NCBI GenBank assembly: GCA_034766995.1
Contig: CM068321.1
Span: forward strand, 10,319,026-10,383,025
Direction: 5' to 3'
From: Acanthacorydalis orientalis
Lineage: Eukaryota; Arthropoda; Insecta; Megaloptera; Corydalidae
DNA: 64,000 nt
Shown here in pieces: positions 1-13,789 of this stretch. The notes under the pieces are model-generated. The model did no database searches. It was not told the DNA's origin and was given only the letters and a program-made list of their open reading frames with translations. The position numbers were made by a program, and so were the translations under genes. How positions within the stretch are numbered: position 1 is the stretch's first letter; the number at the start of each line of letters is the position of its first letter.

Positions 1-275
1 TTTCAGTTTTCAATAATTTATTATTTTCATTTTGATTATAGTTAATGTGCATTTAAATGGTGATACCCTCATATTCATAGCATAAATACATCAAAATATT
101 TTTTAGTATTCGATTTCTAAAAATGAGTTATCGCCATCAAAATGAGTATTAAACCGTATTCAAAATGATCAGTAATCATTTCTGGAATATTTTGATAAGC
201 ATTCCATTTATTAGTGAGTGAGTAATGATTCATTTGTGAAAGTAAATTTGATTACAATGCCAGAAAGTGCAATGG
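1..275. repeat. Long-inverted-repeat family, copy A (both arms, cut by window start)
   Basis: Left arm with CATTTTGATTATAGTTAATG and GATGGTGATACC-like sequence; right arm with GTTATCGCCATCAAAATGAG, GATCAGTAATCATT and the outer part TTCATTTGTGAAAGTAAATT then ACAATGCCAGAA. The arms are diverged inverted repeats of each other. Confidence 0.65.
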
Positions 276-414
276 TAATATAAGTGATCTTGCAATATTT
301 ACAAGATCATTTAAGTGTTGTTAATTTAGTTTATAAATAATAGTCATTTTCTCAATTAATTTTTAACTCGCTCCATAAACCGCGAAAAAAAATTATCATA
401 TTGGTTAAATATTT

Positions 415-515
415 TATTATTTATCATTTGATTATTGTTTATGCGTATTTCGATGACGATGTTGTCATCCTCAAAGCACTAATGTATAAAAAAATCTTTT
501 TAAATGTAGTCTTGC
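415..515. repeat. Long-inverted-repeat family, copy B (left arm)
   Basis: ATTTGATTATTGTTTATGCG then TATTTCGATGACGATG and TCATCCTCAAAG match the left-arm core. No right arm is recognised. Confidence 0.55.
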
Positions 516-572
516 TTTATATCTCTACTGTTTATATCCAGGTGCCTATTTTTCTTTAACAAATATCGAGTA

Positions 573-593
573 GCTCTCTCTCTCTCTCTCTCC
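573..593. repeat. (CT)n run
   Basis: Short CT dinucleotide run. Confidence 0.85.
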
Positions 594-945
594 TCTTCAT
601 TCGTTTTACAGTGAAATGTAATTGTTGATTGTTGTGGTTGTTGTCGTCTGAATAGTTGTTTCCTTGTGAAAAATGTTAATACATGTAGTAAATTATCAGA
701 TTATTAAGTTGATTCTGTACAGTTTATCTTCATTAATGTATTGTTAAAGTCAAGTTTTTATATTACTTTACTGCAAGTAAAGTGAACTGTTTCTTTATGA
801 AGTTTGTATTAACAGCTATAAGAGTTAATGAATAATAAAAGTCAACCGTTGCTTTTCTTTATTTGTATTATTAGAATTAACGTATATATAATTTTTTCTC
901 ATGCTCTGACGAAATAAATATATTACATTTTTTTGCATGTGTTTA

Positions 946-948
<3 letters not shown>

Positions 949-1004
<56 letters not shown>
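949..1004. repeat. (TA)n microsatellite
   Basis: Uninterrupted run of about 28 units. Confidence 0.97.
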
Positions 1005-1007
<3 letters not shown>

Positions 1008-1084
1008 AGAAAGTAATGTTCGTGTGAAGAACTCGAAGTGGTGTTTACAGAAAGGATGTGTAACAACATCCATGACAGCGAATG

Positions 1085-1290
1085 TCTTTTAGAATATGTT
1101 TAAAGAGACGAGATATCCTTTCATTTGCCAGGACCCTTTGTCGATACGTCTTTATATTCTGATGTAAATAGAGTCCGAGCGAACGGACGACGGTCCATCA
1201 CAAGTCAGTCGGTCGGGCAGTCCAATGGTCGTTAAAAGCTCTGTCTAAATAGAAGTAGTCGTTGTTGATGTGCGACGTTGTTATTGATAT
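1085..1290. other. GC-richer island
   Basis: Non-repetitive block with GAGCGAACGGACGACGGTCC and TCAGTCGGTCGGGCAGTCC; candidate cis-regulatory DNA by composition only. Confidence 0.35.
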
Positions 1291-1704
1291 CATCGTCTTG
1301 AATGTTTTTATTAGTATTAGTTGTGTAGTCTAACTACTTTTCTATTTATATTTCATTTAACCATTTTTCGATTTTTTTTGTGTCGCAAGACTGACAGACG
1401 TATATAATTTTAATTATTTTTTTCTGTACGATTTTTTATTTACGAATTATAAAAAAAATCATGAAAAAACACCTATTCTTGGTATTGTACTCAATTTCTG
1501 AAATAATAATTTTAATAGAAAGAAACTAATCCTTTTAATTAATGAATAATATGTTTTTATCCACAGTTTATTTTGTTTATAAAATTAATGGCTCTAAATT
1601 ATTCTCTAAAAGTTGTTATTTTATTATATAAAGATTGATTATTTTTTAAATGGAATAGTATTTTCTTTTATATAATTTATATATTAAACAATATTGTTAC
1701 TTAT

Positions 1705-1890
1705 AGTAATTATACTGTCTGGGAATGTGGCTAAATACACTTTCAAAATGTTATTCTCCACAAGTGTAAAATAATTATCTAACAAATGTATAATAATTTA
1801 TTATTGACCGTTTTGATAATGGTTTATGCACATTATGATGGTCTTTCCACCCTCTTCGAAGTGGTAAGGTATAAAAATATGTTATTTACT
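1705..1890. repeat. Long-inverted-repeat family, copy C (left arm with outer end)
   Basis: Outer end CTGTCTGGGAATGTGGCTAA then ATACACTTTCAAAATG, followed by TTATTGACCGTTTTGATAAT and GGTTTATGCACATTATGATG. The outer end is the inverted form of the terminus seen at 63570-63625. Confidence 0.62.
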
Positions 1891-2298
1891 TTATAATACA
1901 TAATGGTAGTTTCGTAGTCTTCCTAAAATTGAACAGAATGCCTTTAGAATCATCGAAAAATTGTTTTCTGTAAAAAATGGAATAAATAATCATTGAGTGT
2001 AATAATATTTAGAAAAAAAAACAAGCTAGAAAAAAATACTCTTCTGTAATTCGGTGCGGAGATTTCAGTTCAGCCCGGCTGAGAATTGTTGTCGTTATGA
2101 ATACATTTGTCATGTACATGCAAGAGTTATAAACACCTTTGTTAAATAATCATGTATATGCAGGAAACTTTGTTAGAATTAAAAAATCCTTTTTAGAGCA
2201 GTTCTTTTTATGTCCTAACTCTTTGAAATAAGACGTGTATTTATATCTACTGTTATTATGTCTTCATTTGATGAAAATTAGGTATACATACATATTCA

Positions 2299-2317
2299 TA
2301 CACACACGTACACACAT

Positions 2318-2374
<57 letters not shown>
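2299..2374. repeat. (CA)n(TA)n microsatellite
   Basis: CA units pass into TA units. Confidence 0.96.
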
Positions 2375-2381
<7 letters not shown>

Positions 2382-2419
2382 ATAATAGTATTATGTTAAT
2401 GTAGGAGTTTCTTTAATGA

Positions 2420-2638
<219 letters not shown>

Positions 2639-2639
2639 T

Positions 2640-2880
2640 AGTTGAAATTCATTTTACCCTGTTTTTTTCACAAATGAATTTTTCACACACTCAGCAAATA
2701 ACAAAATCCTTTTCTGATTAGAAATGTTCAATAATTAATTATTGATCCTTTTTGATTATTGTTTTTGTGCATTTCGATGGAAATGTCATTTTTCTTAGAG
2801 AGTTAAGGTTCAGAAAACTCTGTCGAAATCATTTAGTTTCAATAACAGTTTCTATTCGATTACGATATTATCTACTCATA
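2640..2880. repeat. Long-inverted-repeat family, copy D
   Basis: Left arm: TTTCACAAATGAATTTTTCA, then TTATTGATCCTTTTTGATTA and TTTGTGCATTTCGATGG. A degraded right arm (GTCGAAATCATTTAGTTTCA, ATAAC) follows. It lies just downstream of the first membralin exon. Confidence 0.6.
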
Positions 2881-4969
2881 GTAGAATCTACTCAGGTTTA
2901 AAAAAAGCTAGTGTTGCAATGTATGTTATATGTATATTTCGCAAATGAAATATTTCATAAATTTTATTGAAATTAAGGCGATTATTTCTGTTAATTCTAA
3001 CTAAAATATTTTTACATTACTCAGTAAAGCTTAAATATGGACTGTTTCTTGACTGTGTGGACGTGGAGATTATGTTTTTGCAAAAAGTGTTCATACTTAG
3101 GGTAATCGGGGCAAAAGATTCATTTTCTGATCCTGTTTTACATTCTAACACTTTCGATGTACTTTTTATTTCAATAAGTATTTTTTAATGAATGTCAAAC
3201 CATGTATCTAATGAAAAAATAATAGTATAGTCTCCTCTTTATCGGCGAAAACCACAAATCTTAGCACATTAATAGAAAATACAAATATGAGTAACATGTA
3301 AAAAAAGATCTTATGCGGATGTGTTAAACTGATAATTTTTACTTCTGCTGATTTGATGATTAGTACCCTTTCTCATAGTTTTTAGCATAGTTTTTTCATG
3401 GAATTGATAATACTTTTTTAAAATTCTTATATAATATAAGAATTATAAATAAAAAAATATATATTGTATCGTTTATATAACCATTATATATGAGTATGTA
3501 TGTGCCATAAAAATCATGTATACAAAATGTAATTAGTGTGAATCAATAGAAGTAGAAATTTAAGTGTACACCGTTAAAAGAAAACTCTCCACTCTTTTTG
3601 TCTGTGAGAAATCATAAACGAGCATACACTTCTTTCAGTATTTTGTTCTTTTTCTAAACATAAAAACATAAAGCTATGAAAGGTCATCTTACGTGTCCTC
3701 TTACTACTGCATCGCTTTGAAATACAAAACATCGCAATGCGATGTCTACAATCTCTGAACTATGATTGTCTGAAGAAATGTTATAGTGATTTGTCTCTCT
3801 TTGTTTTTTTCGTTAGTAACTAGCCTCGAAATGAGAAACAAATTTCTTTTCGGATCATTGGAAAAGACATTTTTTTAAAAGCGTGTTTTATTTATTTACT
3901 TACTTAATATGTCAATACCGAACAGGTGGAAAAAAGATCAATCAAACGTCATAACGGAATCGACTTTAAATGTTATTCTTTTGGTATATTTTTCTCCCTC
4001 GTTTGTAACAACAGTAATGTCGTATCGTTGTCATATCACGTGTCTTGAGAAGCGTAAACCTCAATGCCCTCGTTCGTTTCGACCCTACATCGCACCGTCT
4101 TTCTACCATTATATACCTTTTCACTCTTCTTTTCATACATAGGCGTTCTAAAAATAAATATTCTCAATTCAATAAACAGTATCTATAATTCAAGTGTTAT
4201 GGTGCAACTGAAATTTAATGCGTATCTAAATAATATATAGCGTCTTGATTTCATGTAATATTCAAATTCAGTGATGGAGTAAGTCGTTTTTTATATTATA
4301 GCATTATAATTTTATGATATTTTTTTAATTTCTTCGTAACATTTATATATTGATTGACAAAAATGCTCAGTGTATCGAATATGCGCTAAGAAATTATATA
4401 ATTTAAGTTACTGTTAAAACAAACGTTTACTACATTTAGTTTAACGGTAGAACTTGCAACACAATTTAAGGGTTGAACGTTAATTCATCAGTTAGGTTAA
4501 CAGTATAATTAATTAACAAATGTATAAATAAAATGTAAAATTCAGACACTGTTTTAGTCATAATTTTTAAACAGAAATATGAAAGTAAATAAATTATTTT
4601 TCCTAAAAAAATAATAGATTATTGAGGTCTATGCTGCAATACCGTTTACAAGTTTATTTTAAAATTTTATTTTTCAAGATCCCTTGTCCCTTTCATACTG
4701 GAAACTGATTATATTTCAAAAATGATATGTACTGATTGAACATGTAATGAAATGTAAAAAATAAATATATTTTGTATATTAACAGCTTTGATTTTTGCGA
4801 TGCATGTAGTATGTTTCACATAACAGAACGCCTTGCAGAAGTACGTGATATTCCCACGATTTTTTTAGATTTTTTTTTGTAAGTAAGAAAACTATTAAAC
4901 TAACCGTAGTAGAAACGTATTAAGATGGTTATAATTTTTAATGAAAGTTGTTAAATGAAAATTGTGATA

Positions 4970-5420
4970 AATTTACGTAATGTATGCGCTTATAAATATG
5001 TATGATAATAGTTCGCTGTAAAGAATGGAAAAACCTATAGCTGTTCACACGTACACATAGTAGAGAAAGAAAGACATCGTGTATTGAACGAAGAACGCGA
5101 TGGAGAAAGGCCATGAATTAGAAAAGTAGTGTTGACAATGCGGAAAAAGTGCTATTGACGTAATTGCGTACATTTGCATATATATTATCGGTACACATGT
5201 TTTTTTGTCGATTTTTTCATTGTTTGTTGATGAATACTGATACGTCTAGTCAGCATTAGTAGTGAGGGTGGTGGTAGTTGTAATAATAGTTATAGTTTGC
5301 TGTTGTTTATGATATGTCACGTTGCGGCGGCCGTGCACTGTAATTCCACAACGCGACATTGTCGATACGACGGCTTGTCATTATATTGAGCAGAAACACA
5401 AATGCAAATGTGTAAATAAA
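4970..5420. other. GC-richer island
   Basis: Contains TTACGTAA at 4973-4980, GACGTAATTGCG, ATTTGCATATAT and the dense part GTTGCGGCGGCCGTGCAC at about 5321. No gene signal. Confidence 0.35.
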
Positions 5421-6179
5421 ACTGTTATTGTTATTGTTGTCGTTCATAATCAGTTGACTGATTTTATAGGTGGACATCGTATCAATGATTACAAAACAGT
5501 ACGTTGAAAACAAATGGCTTGGTTTTAAATGAACAAGAAAAATGCACAATGTGGCAATGGTCACTCGAAGAGATAGAAGTTTAACTATTATCAAAGAATA
5601 ATTTTCGATGTCCATCTGAAATTGTTTACATGCTTGTTATCTGTTTTACGATCCCGTTTTATGAGAGATTTGAGATTAAATTGGCGGAAATTTTATTATC
5701 AATGTATCCACTATGTTTAGTGTACATTAGTAAATTAAAACTGGTAGTATTGTCTTTATGTCTTTTCCAATATTGTACCATGAGTTAGATTGTTTAGAAA
5801 TTTATACCATAAAGTTAAGTTTCTATTGCTAAAATTATTTTTTTATATATTTTTACAAAAAAAATAAATGAAATAATTCTAAATCAAATCCGAAAGCTAT
5901 GCTATTTGTACTTTAGTTGATGGAAATGCTATAAGTTTTATCAGTAGTTGTACAATATCTTATACAACAATATATATCTTGCTTCAAATATGCTAATATC
6001 AGGTCATATTCTGATGCTACAGAATTTAATAATCTAGTTTGTAATTATAAATTTGTTTTCACGACTGGAAATGACACGTTTTAAGGTAATATTTCTAATC
6101 TTTTTTCATCTTTTATTAACTCACATGATTTTCTTTTACAAATGAATTATTTTTTCGTTTCTTATAAAAATTCCCTTTA

Positions 6180-6400
6180 AAGAAATTTATTAAATTATGC
6201 CATTTTTGATTATGGAATATTTGTATTTAGATAGCGATGCCATCATTATCAGACCACAAAAAAACAGAGTGTCTTTGTATTCTGAGACCCAATCATTTTT
6301 GATCATAATTTTTTCTGTTCTTTGTAGAATAAAAAAAGAATTCATTCGTGAAAGTGAAATTAACCAGTGTCAGAACTGTATAGTGTCAAATGAATGTCCT
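6180..6400. repeat. Long-inverted-repeat family, copy E
   Basis: Left arm remnant GATAGCGATGCCATCATTAT; right arm remnant TCTGAGACCCAATC, TTTTTGATCATAA and the outer end TTCATTCGTGAAAGTGAAAT, TAACCAGTGTCAGAACTG. Confidence 0.6.
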
Positions 6401-6529
6401 TTTCACATTGATTTTTCGGACGCACTTTACGATTTTCATGTAAATAATGTTTATTCAACACTTGATAAATATTATAATTTACATACTCATACCCTTACAT
6501 TACAAACCGATACATACACACAGACATTC

Positions 6530-6534
<5 letters not shown>

Positions 6535-6565
<31 letters not shown>
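6535..6565. repeat. (TA)n microsatellite
   Basis: Short run after CA-rich sequence. Confidence 0.95.
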
Positions 6566-6567
<2 letters not shown>

Positions 6568-6679
6568 TTATTTTTATTTATTTTAATGATTTATTTTTCT
6601 AATTGTTCGTTTATTATAATCCATTATTTTTATTTATATTGCATATAATTGTTATTATTTTAACGTAATTATTTGTATC

Positions 6680-6870
6680 GTACGTCATTCGTACCGACAG
6701 TATGAAGTTCAATGCGGACAATTAATCGCCGGTGTTCTATATTCATCGCGATATGACTGAATGATTTTAATTCCTTCTTAAAAATTCAAAACAAAACAGG
6801 AAAATGAAAGATACGAAGTTAATTATATCCACTCAACGGAGCACTCTGGCCGCCGGTGTTTTTTATTGAC
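6680..6870. other. GC-richer island with repeated CGCCGGTGTT
   Basis: CGCCGGTGTTCTATATT and, 120 bp later, CGCCGGTGTTTTTTATT occur in direct orientation; also CGTACGTCATTCGTACCG. Candidate regulatory block. Confidence 0.35.
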
Positions 6871-6881
6871 TTGTAAATACG

Positions 6882-6883
<2 letters not shown>

Positions 6884-6931
<48 letters not shown>
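6884..6931. repeat. (TA)n microsatellite
   Basis: Uninterrupted run. Confidence 0.96.
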
Positions 6932-6934
<3 letters not shown>

Positions 6935-7161
6935 AACGGATGTGTATATATGAGTGTATTATAATTTATATCTCGATAAGACTTCGACGATGATGGAAGA
7001 CTAGTAAAAATGTTGAATAAAAAGAAAGAGAAGATTGGATTGTACGTTCCGTTGATTAGACACTCGATTGTTGGTTGTATGTGTATCTTTGGAATTGTCA
7101 GGAACGAATTTTGAATTATGTTGAGTGTATATCGTTCGTTCGCAATAAATCATTAAGTACA

Positions 7162-7164
<3 letters not shown>

Positions 7165-7216
<52 letters not shown>
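7165..7216. repeat. (TA)n(GT)n microsatellite
   Basis: TA units followed by eight GT units. Confidence 0.96.
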
Positions 7217-7764
7217 ACTGTAAAATATACACAAACGCATGAGAGCAAAGTGTTGTATTCGAGTTATTAACCTGTAATTTAAGTGGCATTTTATTTACAA
7301 AGCGGAAGGTATTATTCCACTTAATAGTATTGAAAAATTACGGAACAGTAGATGGATATGCTATTAACTAGATATTATGTATTATTAATTCCTTTTTAGA
7401 ATTGTGAATCGGTGAAATGGCAAAGCCCTATATAGATAATATATATAAAATGGAAATTCTGGTGAACGACTTGATGTGAGAGAAATAATCATTTTGTTAT
7501 TCAAATTAAATTAGTCTGTAATAATAACTACAATTGTAAATCCACAGCAATGTTATTAACGATAGTTTGTTAATTTGAAACATAAAGTTAACTAATAGTA
7601 ATTTAAAATGTATGTTATGGTAGTAAAACGTGCCTGTTAAAATATTTAAAAAGTTTAACAACGAAAATGAATAATATACATTTTTTTGCTTGAAGTAAAC
7701 ATTTAGACCATATAGTTTTTGAAACTGTGGCCAAATTGAATTACAGATGATTTTTTTAGGTCTT

Positions 7765-7890
7765 ATCAAACTACTATTTTGTCTGGGATTAAAATAGTTC
7801 AGTAATTAATGAGTGATCATTACTGATTATTCTTTATGTTAATTTCGATAATGTATTATCTTCAGAGTATCAAAGTACAAAAAACTCTTA
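7765..7890. repeat. Long-inverted-repeat family, copy F (left arm)
   Basis: Outer end TTTGTCTGGGATTAAAATAG, then GATCATTACTGATTATTCTT, ATGTTAATTTCGATAATG and ATCTTCAGAGTATC. Confidence 0.58.
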
Positions 7891-8719
7891 AATTTGTATA
7901 ATAACAAATCGATGCTTCATGTATTATGTTACAAAATGTTAATTTTTCAGGAACAGAAATAGAAGGTCTTTATGTAAGAAAAATATTATGTAATGTTAAT
8001 GTGGTTTACAGTTTAATTCTTTACATTATTCTTGTGTATGCTTAATAGTTCACACAGTTATTTCATCAGGACACCTCAATTTTTTACGAAAAATGTTGTA
8101 ACACATTTGGTGCTATTACAAATTATTGATAAACATAACGCACCTCTGTGTAAGAAGTTAAGTAAATCATAAAGGTGTGGTACTATGGTCAAATTTACTT
8201 TTACAAATTCATTTTTCATTTATCCCAAGTACAATAATTTTTTTTCAAAAATGTTTCATAAGATGACAGTATTTATAGTTAAATGCGCTTAAGTAATAAT
8301 GAAAAACGATTGGTAACCATTTATTAACATTTTTAATAATAAAAATAATTTGTGAAAGCAAAATAAAAGCTTTTATATCACAGCAAATTTTCAAATACTA
8401 AAATTTAAGTTATGAAACAGTTAAGAATATTAATTAAATGTTTTACACAAAATACAAGTCAGTATAGACATTACTGTAATGCAAAAGTAAATGTAAAAAA
8501 CTATTTTTATTGTATTCTAATTATCATCATCAGAATAATAATTATTTTTCGTATGACGTAATGAAAGTATTGCTAAACATATTTGTAAGTTTCAAAGCCT
8601 ATTTCATTTTTAATAAAAAAAAACAGTGTCTTAGGAAAAACAGATCCAGGTTTAAAACGATTTCCTCCAGTATGCTTTCACCGCGTTTCCAAGTACATAT
8701 ACTTATTTCCGTGAAATAA

Positions 8720-10080
8720 TATTTAAATCGTTTTCGTGGTGTATATGGTATATAATGGTATGCAGTTATGTTTAGTTAACATACCTACTGTTTTTTTCAT
8801 CAGTATTTTGTACTATTTCTGATATCATTTTTTTTTAGATCATAAAAGTCCAAATGTTAATCAAACCTGACACCAGACTTAGGATTTATTCTGGTAGTTA
8901 AAATAAGCGTTGCTTATCCTCTTGTAGTATTTTTTTTTGTTTCATTGCTCTTGTACAGTTTTTGTACTTGCTACATACTATTATTTCTATATCTATACAA
9001 GAACGTATGTAAAGGGATCGATAATAGTTAAATATTTATCGTATTTGTATATTATTTACATTTTATATTCGACAATAATAATGCTTTCTTATCTGTAATT
9101 TAAAAAAAAGTACTCAATTATCAGTTTTTACATGTTCCCTCTTAGTTTTTAGAGCTAAAAGTTTATTCTATTTGTATGCTTATTTTGAGTTGTTGAGAGT
9201 TGATTTTATTTTTAATACCAAAAAAAAAAACGACGCTGTGTATTTTTTAAACGTGTTTTGAAATGGTGTAATAACATACAATTACAAGATGCAAAAAATC
9301 GTATCAAAATCTAGAAAAACTCTAAAGATAAGTACATTTATTTCTTATGCTCCGCATTAAAGAACAAACAGAATAGTTTATTATAAACTAGTGAATACAC
9401 TTGATTCAAATTGATACAATGATTAACACATGTGTTAACTAGAAATTGGTAAAACGTGAAGTTAATCTAAATGTGCTGAATATTTTCGAAATATGAAATG
9501 TATATTCATTCTAGATATTAATTCTTTTCCCTTTTTAAATAATATTTTTATGTAGATATTTCATTTCTCTTATTTTTTTTTTGTAATATGGGTGGTTCAA
9601 TTTTTGATAACAATTTATTTTTTCATTAAACATTGTAAAGTATAAGTTCGTGCTCAGACGTCAGAATAACCAAGTCACTAGTTAATAAATATTATTATAA
9701 ACAGCATTAAAAATACACAGCTTAAAAATTTATTTATTTCTTTCTAAGAAATTTAATATTTGACACATTTTTATTGTTCTTTGAGAGTTATTCATACAGG
9801 CATTTATTAAATATTTAAATTTGCAGATTCGAAAGAAATTAATAAACAATGTTAATGCTAGTATATAGGGTAAATGTTAATAACTATCATATATTTTGTT
9901 TTTTTTTTATTTAAAATTTTAATGTTATATTTTAATTTTACAATATTATTACTATATATATATATATATATATAATAACTTTTATATTACATTTTTTTAA
10001 ATTATTTCGTACGGTTTTTTAGTATTTGTATAAGAAGATAAATATCAAATATGAATATAATGTCAGTTCAGTTTATTTTT
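8720..10080. other. AT-rich stretch, nothing seen
   Basis: Plain AT-rich intron DNA with short A/T runs; no repeats with recognisable ends and no coding signal. Confidence 0.6.
9953..9974. repeat. (TA)n microsatellite
   Basis: Short run of eleven units. Confidence 0.93.
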
Positions 10081-10616
10081 GCATGTATATATTATTTATT
10101 AACATGAAGTGACAAGGAAGAATACGATTTCCTTCAGCAACAAGTGCTCTGTCTGTTCTTTCGCATCGGAAGTAGATATTCAACAAGTTTTTCTTTGTTG
10201 CAACAAGTTAGAATGAAACTATCGCCACAACCACCATAAATTTTCGCTGTTTGTCTATTTTACCCCACATTTTTCTTCGGTATTTGTATTATGAAAAAAT
10301 GTGTCTATTTTAGTAATATTTTTTGTTTGACTGGATGGTATAATCATTTCGTTGAAAAGAATTGTTTCTTTATCTTTTAACAGCCAGAATATTAAATTAT
10401 GTGTGATGATGTGTACACCTATTTATATTTTTGTATATTTGTGATCGCTTTTCTCCATTCTTTCTATCGTAGTATTTTTTTTTATATATTTGTGCAATAA
10501 AATTTATTGAAAATCGACAGACTTTCAATACTGGTATTATATCATATTATCTACGAATGAAAAGTTTACTTTAGTGCTATTTTTATATAATATCTATACA
10601 AATTTATAGTAATTTT

Positions 10617-10620
<4 letters not shown>

Positions 10621-10670
<50 letters not shown>
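10621..10670. repeat. (TA)n microsatellite
   Basis: Uninterrupted run of 25 units. Confidence 0.96.
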
Positions 10671-10673
<3 letters not shown>

Positions 10674-10900
10674 GTGGTGTATCCTGTTATTTTGGATTGG
10701 GACGAGGTTACTATCTTGCGCCTGCAGTTTTGCATTCTAGGGGTCTTCCACAACCCTGATTCAAAACTGAACTTTCAGAAATCACCAAGAGATCAGTTAG
10801 TGAGAGATCTCAATTAGTGAAGAATTAATAATTGGGTTCTGTGCCCGACACTCAATATGCGAGTTTAATGTACGCAGTGTAGTCAAATGGCATTTTAAAA
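10670..10900. other. Unassigned complex segment
   Basis: Non-repetitive, higher GC. A near direct repeat GATCAGTTAGTGAG / ATCTCAATTAGTGAAG occurs at about 10790-10820. It follows a (TA)n tract. No family recognised. Confidence 0.35.
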
Positions 10901-11422
10901 CTGATAGGAATGAAAGAGCGAGAAGGTTTGCAGATTCCAACATTCATATCTACCTAATTTTATTCTATATATATATTTTCATGTTACACGTGAACGGCAT
11001 AATTGATGCATAAGCAGATTGTAAGTTTTAATTTTTTTCGATAAATTTTAAGAATTGAATAAATATTGTAAAACCTTTTCAACCCTCTGTAAAACCTTTT
11101 CATTTAACTTATTGGCAAATAATAATGTCAATATATTTATAGGAGGGAGAGGCAGGCATTTTGAAATTCAATGTAAAATATTTAGTTTCAAAAAACATAT
11201 TCAAACATGAAGAACGAATTTTTATGCAAGTTCCTTGAAATTTCGTTTCAATTTGGAAACGAAATACTGAAATATATTATTTTGTTAAAGATGTATTTTT
11301 ATAAAAAACGTATACTGATTAATTATTTAACGTATATGGATGAACACTGAATGAACACACTGAAGGACATCGTTCTATAATAGACTGTTTGAGACCTGGT
11401 GATTCATGAATACTAATGTTAC

Positions 11423-11428
<6 letters not shown>

Positions 11429-11486
<58 letters not shown>
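11429..11486. repeat. (TA)n microsatellite
   Basis: Uninterrupted run. Confidence 0.96.
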
Positions 11487-11488
<2 letters not shown>

Positions 11489-11791
11489 GTTTTTTAATGG
11501 TTTAATAAAAATTAATAAAAATTTTATTTGTGAAAAACAGAATATGATTTAGTTCTATTTCGCTTCACTTATTACACATAAGCTTTTAATTTCTAATTTA
11601 CCCAATTTAATTTTTTCACAATATAAGACATTCATATTTCTTAGATTTACTTTTATTTTTGAAAAAATGATCTAATGAACTTTTAAAACAATCATTATTT
11701 CAGTAGTTTAGGAAAAATTTGGTCTTCGTTTTATTGATTTATTTTATTGTATTGCATATTTGATATTAAAGAAATGATTAGGTTTGTCTTT

Positions 11792-11795
<4 letters not shown>

Positions 11796-11862
<67 letters not shown>
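11796..11862. repeat. (TA)n(GA)n microsatellite
   Basis: TA run ending in about ten GA units, the only TA/GA junction in the window. Confidence 0.96.
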
Positions 11863-11995
11863 TGTTATATCTTACTGAGAATAAATAGCTTAGGAAGATC
11901 CTGGACATATAGAAATGATGATTTTGATAACTTTTTTACTCACGATCTCTTTTTTCGTTTCATTGATATATTGTGCGTGTAAACCAATATCTTAG

Positions 11996-12000
<5 letters not shown>

Positions 12001-12060
<60 letters not shown>

Positions 12061-12072
12061 GTATATGTATAT
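12001..12072. repeat. (TA)n with GTATAT variants
   Basis: Pure TA run ending in three TATGTA units. Confidence 0.96.
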
Positions 12073-12269
12073 GTGCCCACAAAAAAGTATTCTTGATAAT
12101 TTCACACTATACTTCTAGATATAGTAGACAGTAACAATAAGAAATGTGACTGTGTTATTGAATTTTAGTATTAACTGGGAGATATTGTTGACTGAACAGT
12201 TGTTTATATATCTGTACCATACCGTTTCAGAGCCGAATAAAGAAAAATAATGACTAATATTATGTTATA

Positions 12270-12500
12270 GAGAGAATGGTATGTCATGGTGGCACCATCA
12301 TTATCATTACAGCTCTATAACCATATTTTACGTTACATTAGTTTTATGTTACATTCGTTTTATTTCTAGTCATTGTCATTTTCCTTATATACAGTTGCGC
12401 TTAATCGTAAAGATTTAATAATTATGTGTAGCCGCCCTTAAAAGCGTTTATCTGTCGCGACTGTCTCATTACATTGCTTTTAATATTGTTATGTAAAAAT
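12270..12500. other. Moderately GC-richer segment
   Basis: Contains ATGGTGGCACCATCATTATC, an imperfect dyad, and GTAGCCGCCCTTAAAAGCG; no gene. Confidence 0.3.
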
Positions 12501-12530
12501 TGAAAACGATTTTACATGTATATGTCTCTA

Positions 12531-12568
12531 TATATATATATATATACACATACATACATGTGTGTGTA
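12531..12568. repeat. (TA)n/(CA)n/(TG)n compound
   Basis: Short compound run with an internal ACATGT dyad. Confidence 0.9.
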
Positions 12569-12599
12569 TCAATTTTACTTTTGTATATATAAATAAAAA

Positions 12600-12835
12600 A
12601 CATGTAACGCAACGCGTATTTATGATTATGATTATTCTTTTTGGTTGTTCTTTTTCTCGGGCGTTAATCCATTTATGTCTGCTACGTTGAGTTTAACATG
12701 TAATTGATTTGATTCCTGTTCAATGTATCGTATAAATTACAATAAAGTATGAACCGTATCACACAGATCGTTTGCTCCGAACCTCTTTACACGTACGTCA
12801 TATTTAACTGAATCATTTTGCATCTCTCTCCTTGT
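12600..12835. other. Candidate regulatory segment
   Basis: CpG-containing, with TTTATGATTATGATTA (Hox-like) and TAATTGATTTGATT. Noncoding in appearance. Confidence 0.32.
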
Positions 12836-12838
12836 CAT

Positions 12839-12869
<31 letters not shown>

Positions 12870-12872
12870 ATA
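12839..12872. repeat. (TA)n microsatellite
   Basis: Starts with two TATG units. Confidence 0.93.
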
Positions 12873-13789
12873 ACTTCTTAAATATATTTATTCACATATA
12901 TGTAATTGTTAGTACTTTACCCAGCTTATTTGTAGGGGTATTTCAAGTATCCTACATCAATATTTTTTGCGATAGCTCGTTCTTTATTTAAGTAATTCAG
13001 TTAACATTTCATGTATCACGTATCTTACAATCATGTACAGTTTCGTTCACACAGTTTTATCGGAATGAACTACAATGTGTTTTTCTATTATTTAAAAACG
13101 TTTAAATGATAACAAGGCATACATTTCTATTCTAATAAGTAAATTTTAGTATGGAAAACAATTATCTATTCACAATAAAAACATTTTATGTTTGAAAAAA
13201 ATGTTGAGAGAAATTCTTGGAATTTCATCCATACCTTGTTCGAAACACGTAGACTTTTTTATCTTTATAAGAGAAGGTAATAAGTTTGTTTTTACAAAGA
13301 CTTATTTATTGAATTGAGGAATAGATAGTGGAAAACACATGAATGATCGATTATTTTCATGTATGTTGAATGAATGAAAATACTTGATGATTTTTTTTAT
13401 TTTAATGGATCTTTTAACACGGTGTTTCGTCATTAAAAAAATCCGAAGAAATATTCATGTGAAATTACATTCCTCGTTTTAATCTGACGAGGGCTGTTAT
13501 AATAAAATATTAAATTAAAAGTAAAATGAAGTATAGAGATATTAAATGTTATCAATCTTTTTTTCTTTAAGGAAGTGGCAGTGAACCATTCAAAAATGTG
13601 TTTTTAAAACTGATAGCAACATGAAGGAGAGTATACATCTTGGTTTAAATAGGGTTTAAACGAAATTATTTGCTATTTAAATAGAAATAAATATAGTAAA
13701 TTATTATACCTGTATATAAAAATAAGATAAGAGAAAAAATATTCATGATGTTTTAGAATTGTTAGATAGAAAGTAGAAAGCGTTAATAT

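Noticed and set aside
3729..3745. Perfect short dyad ACATCGCA-A-TGCGATGT
   Set aside because: Isolated and short; could occur by chance.
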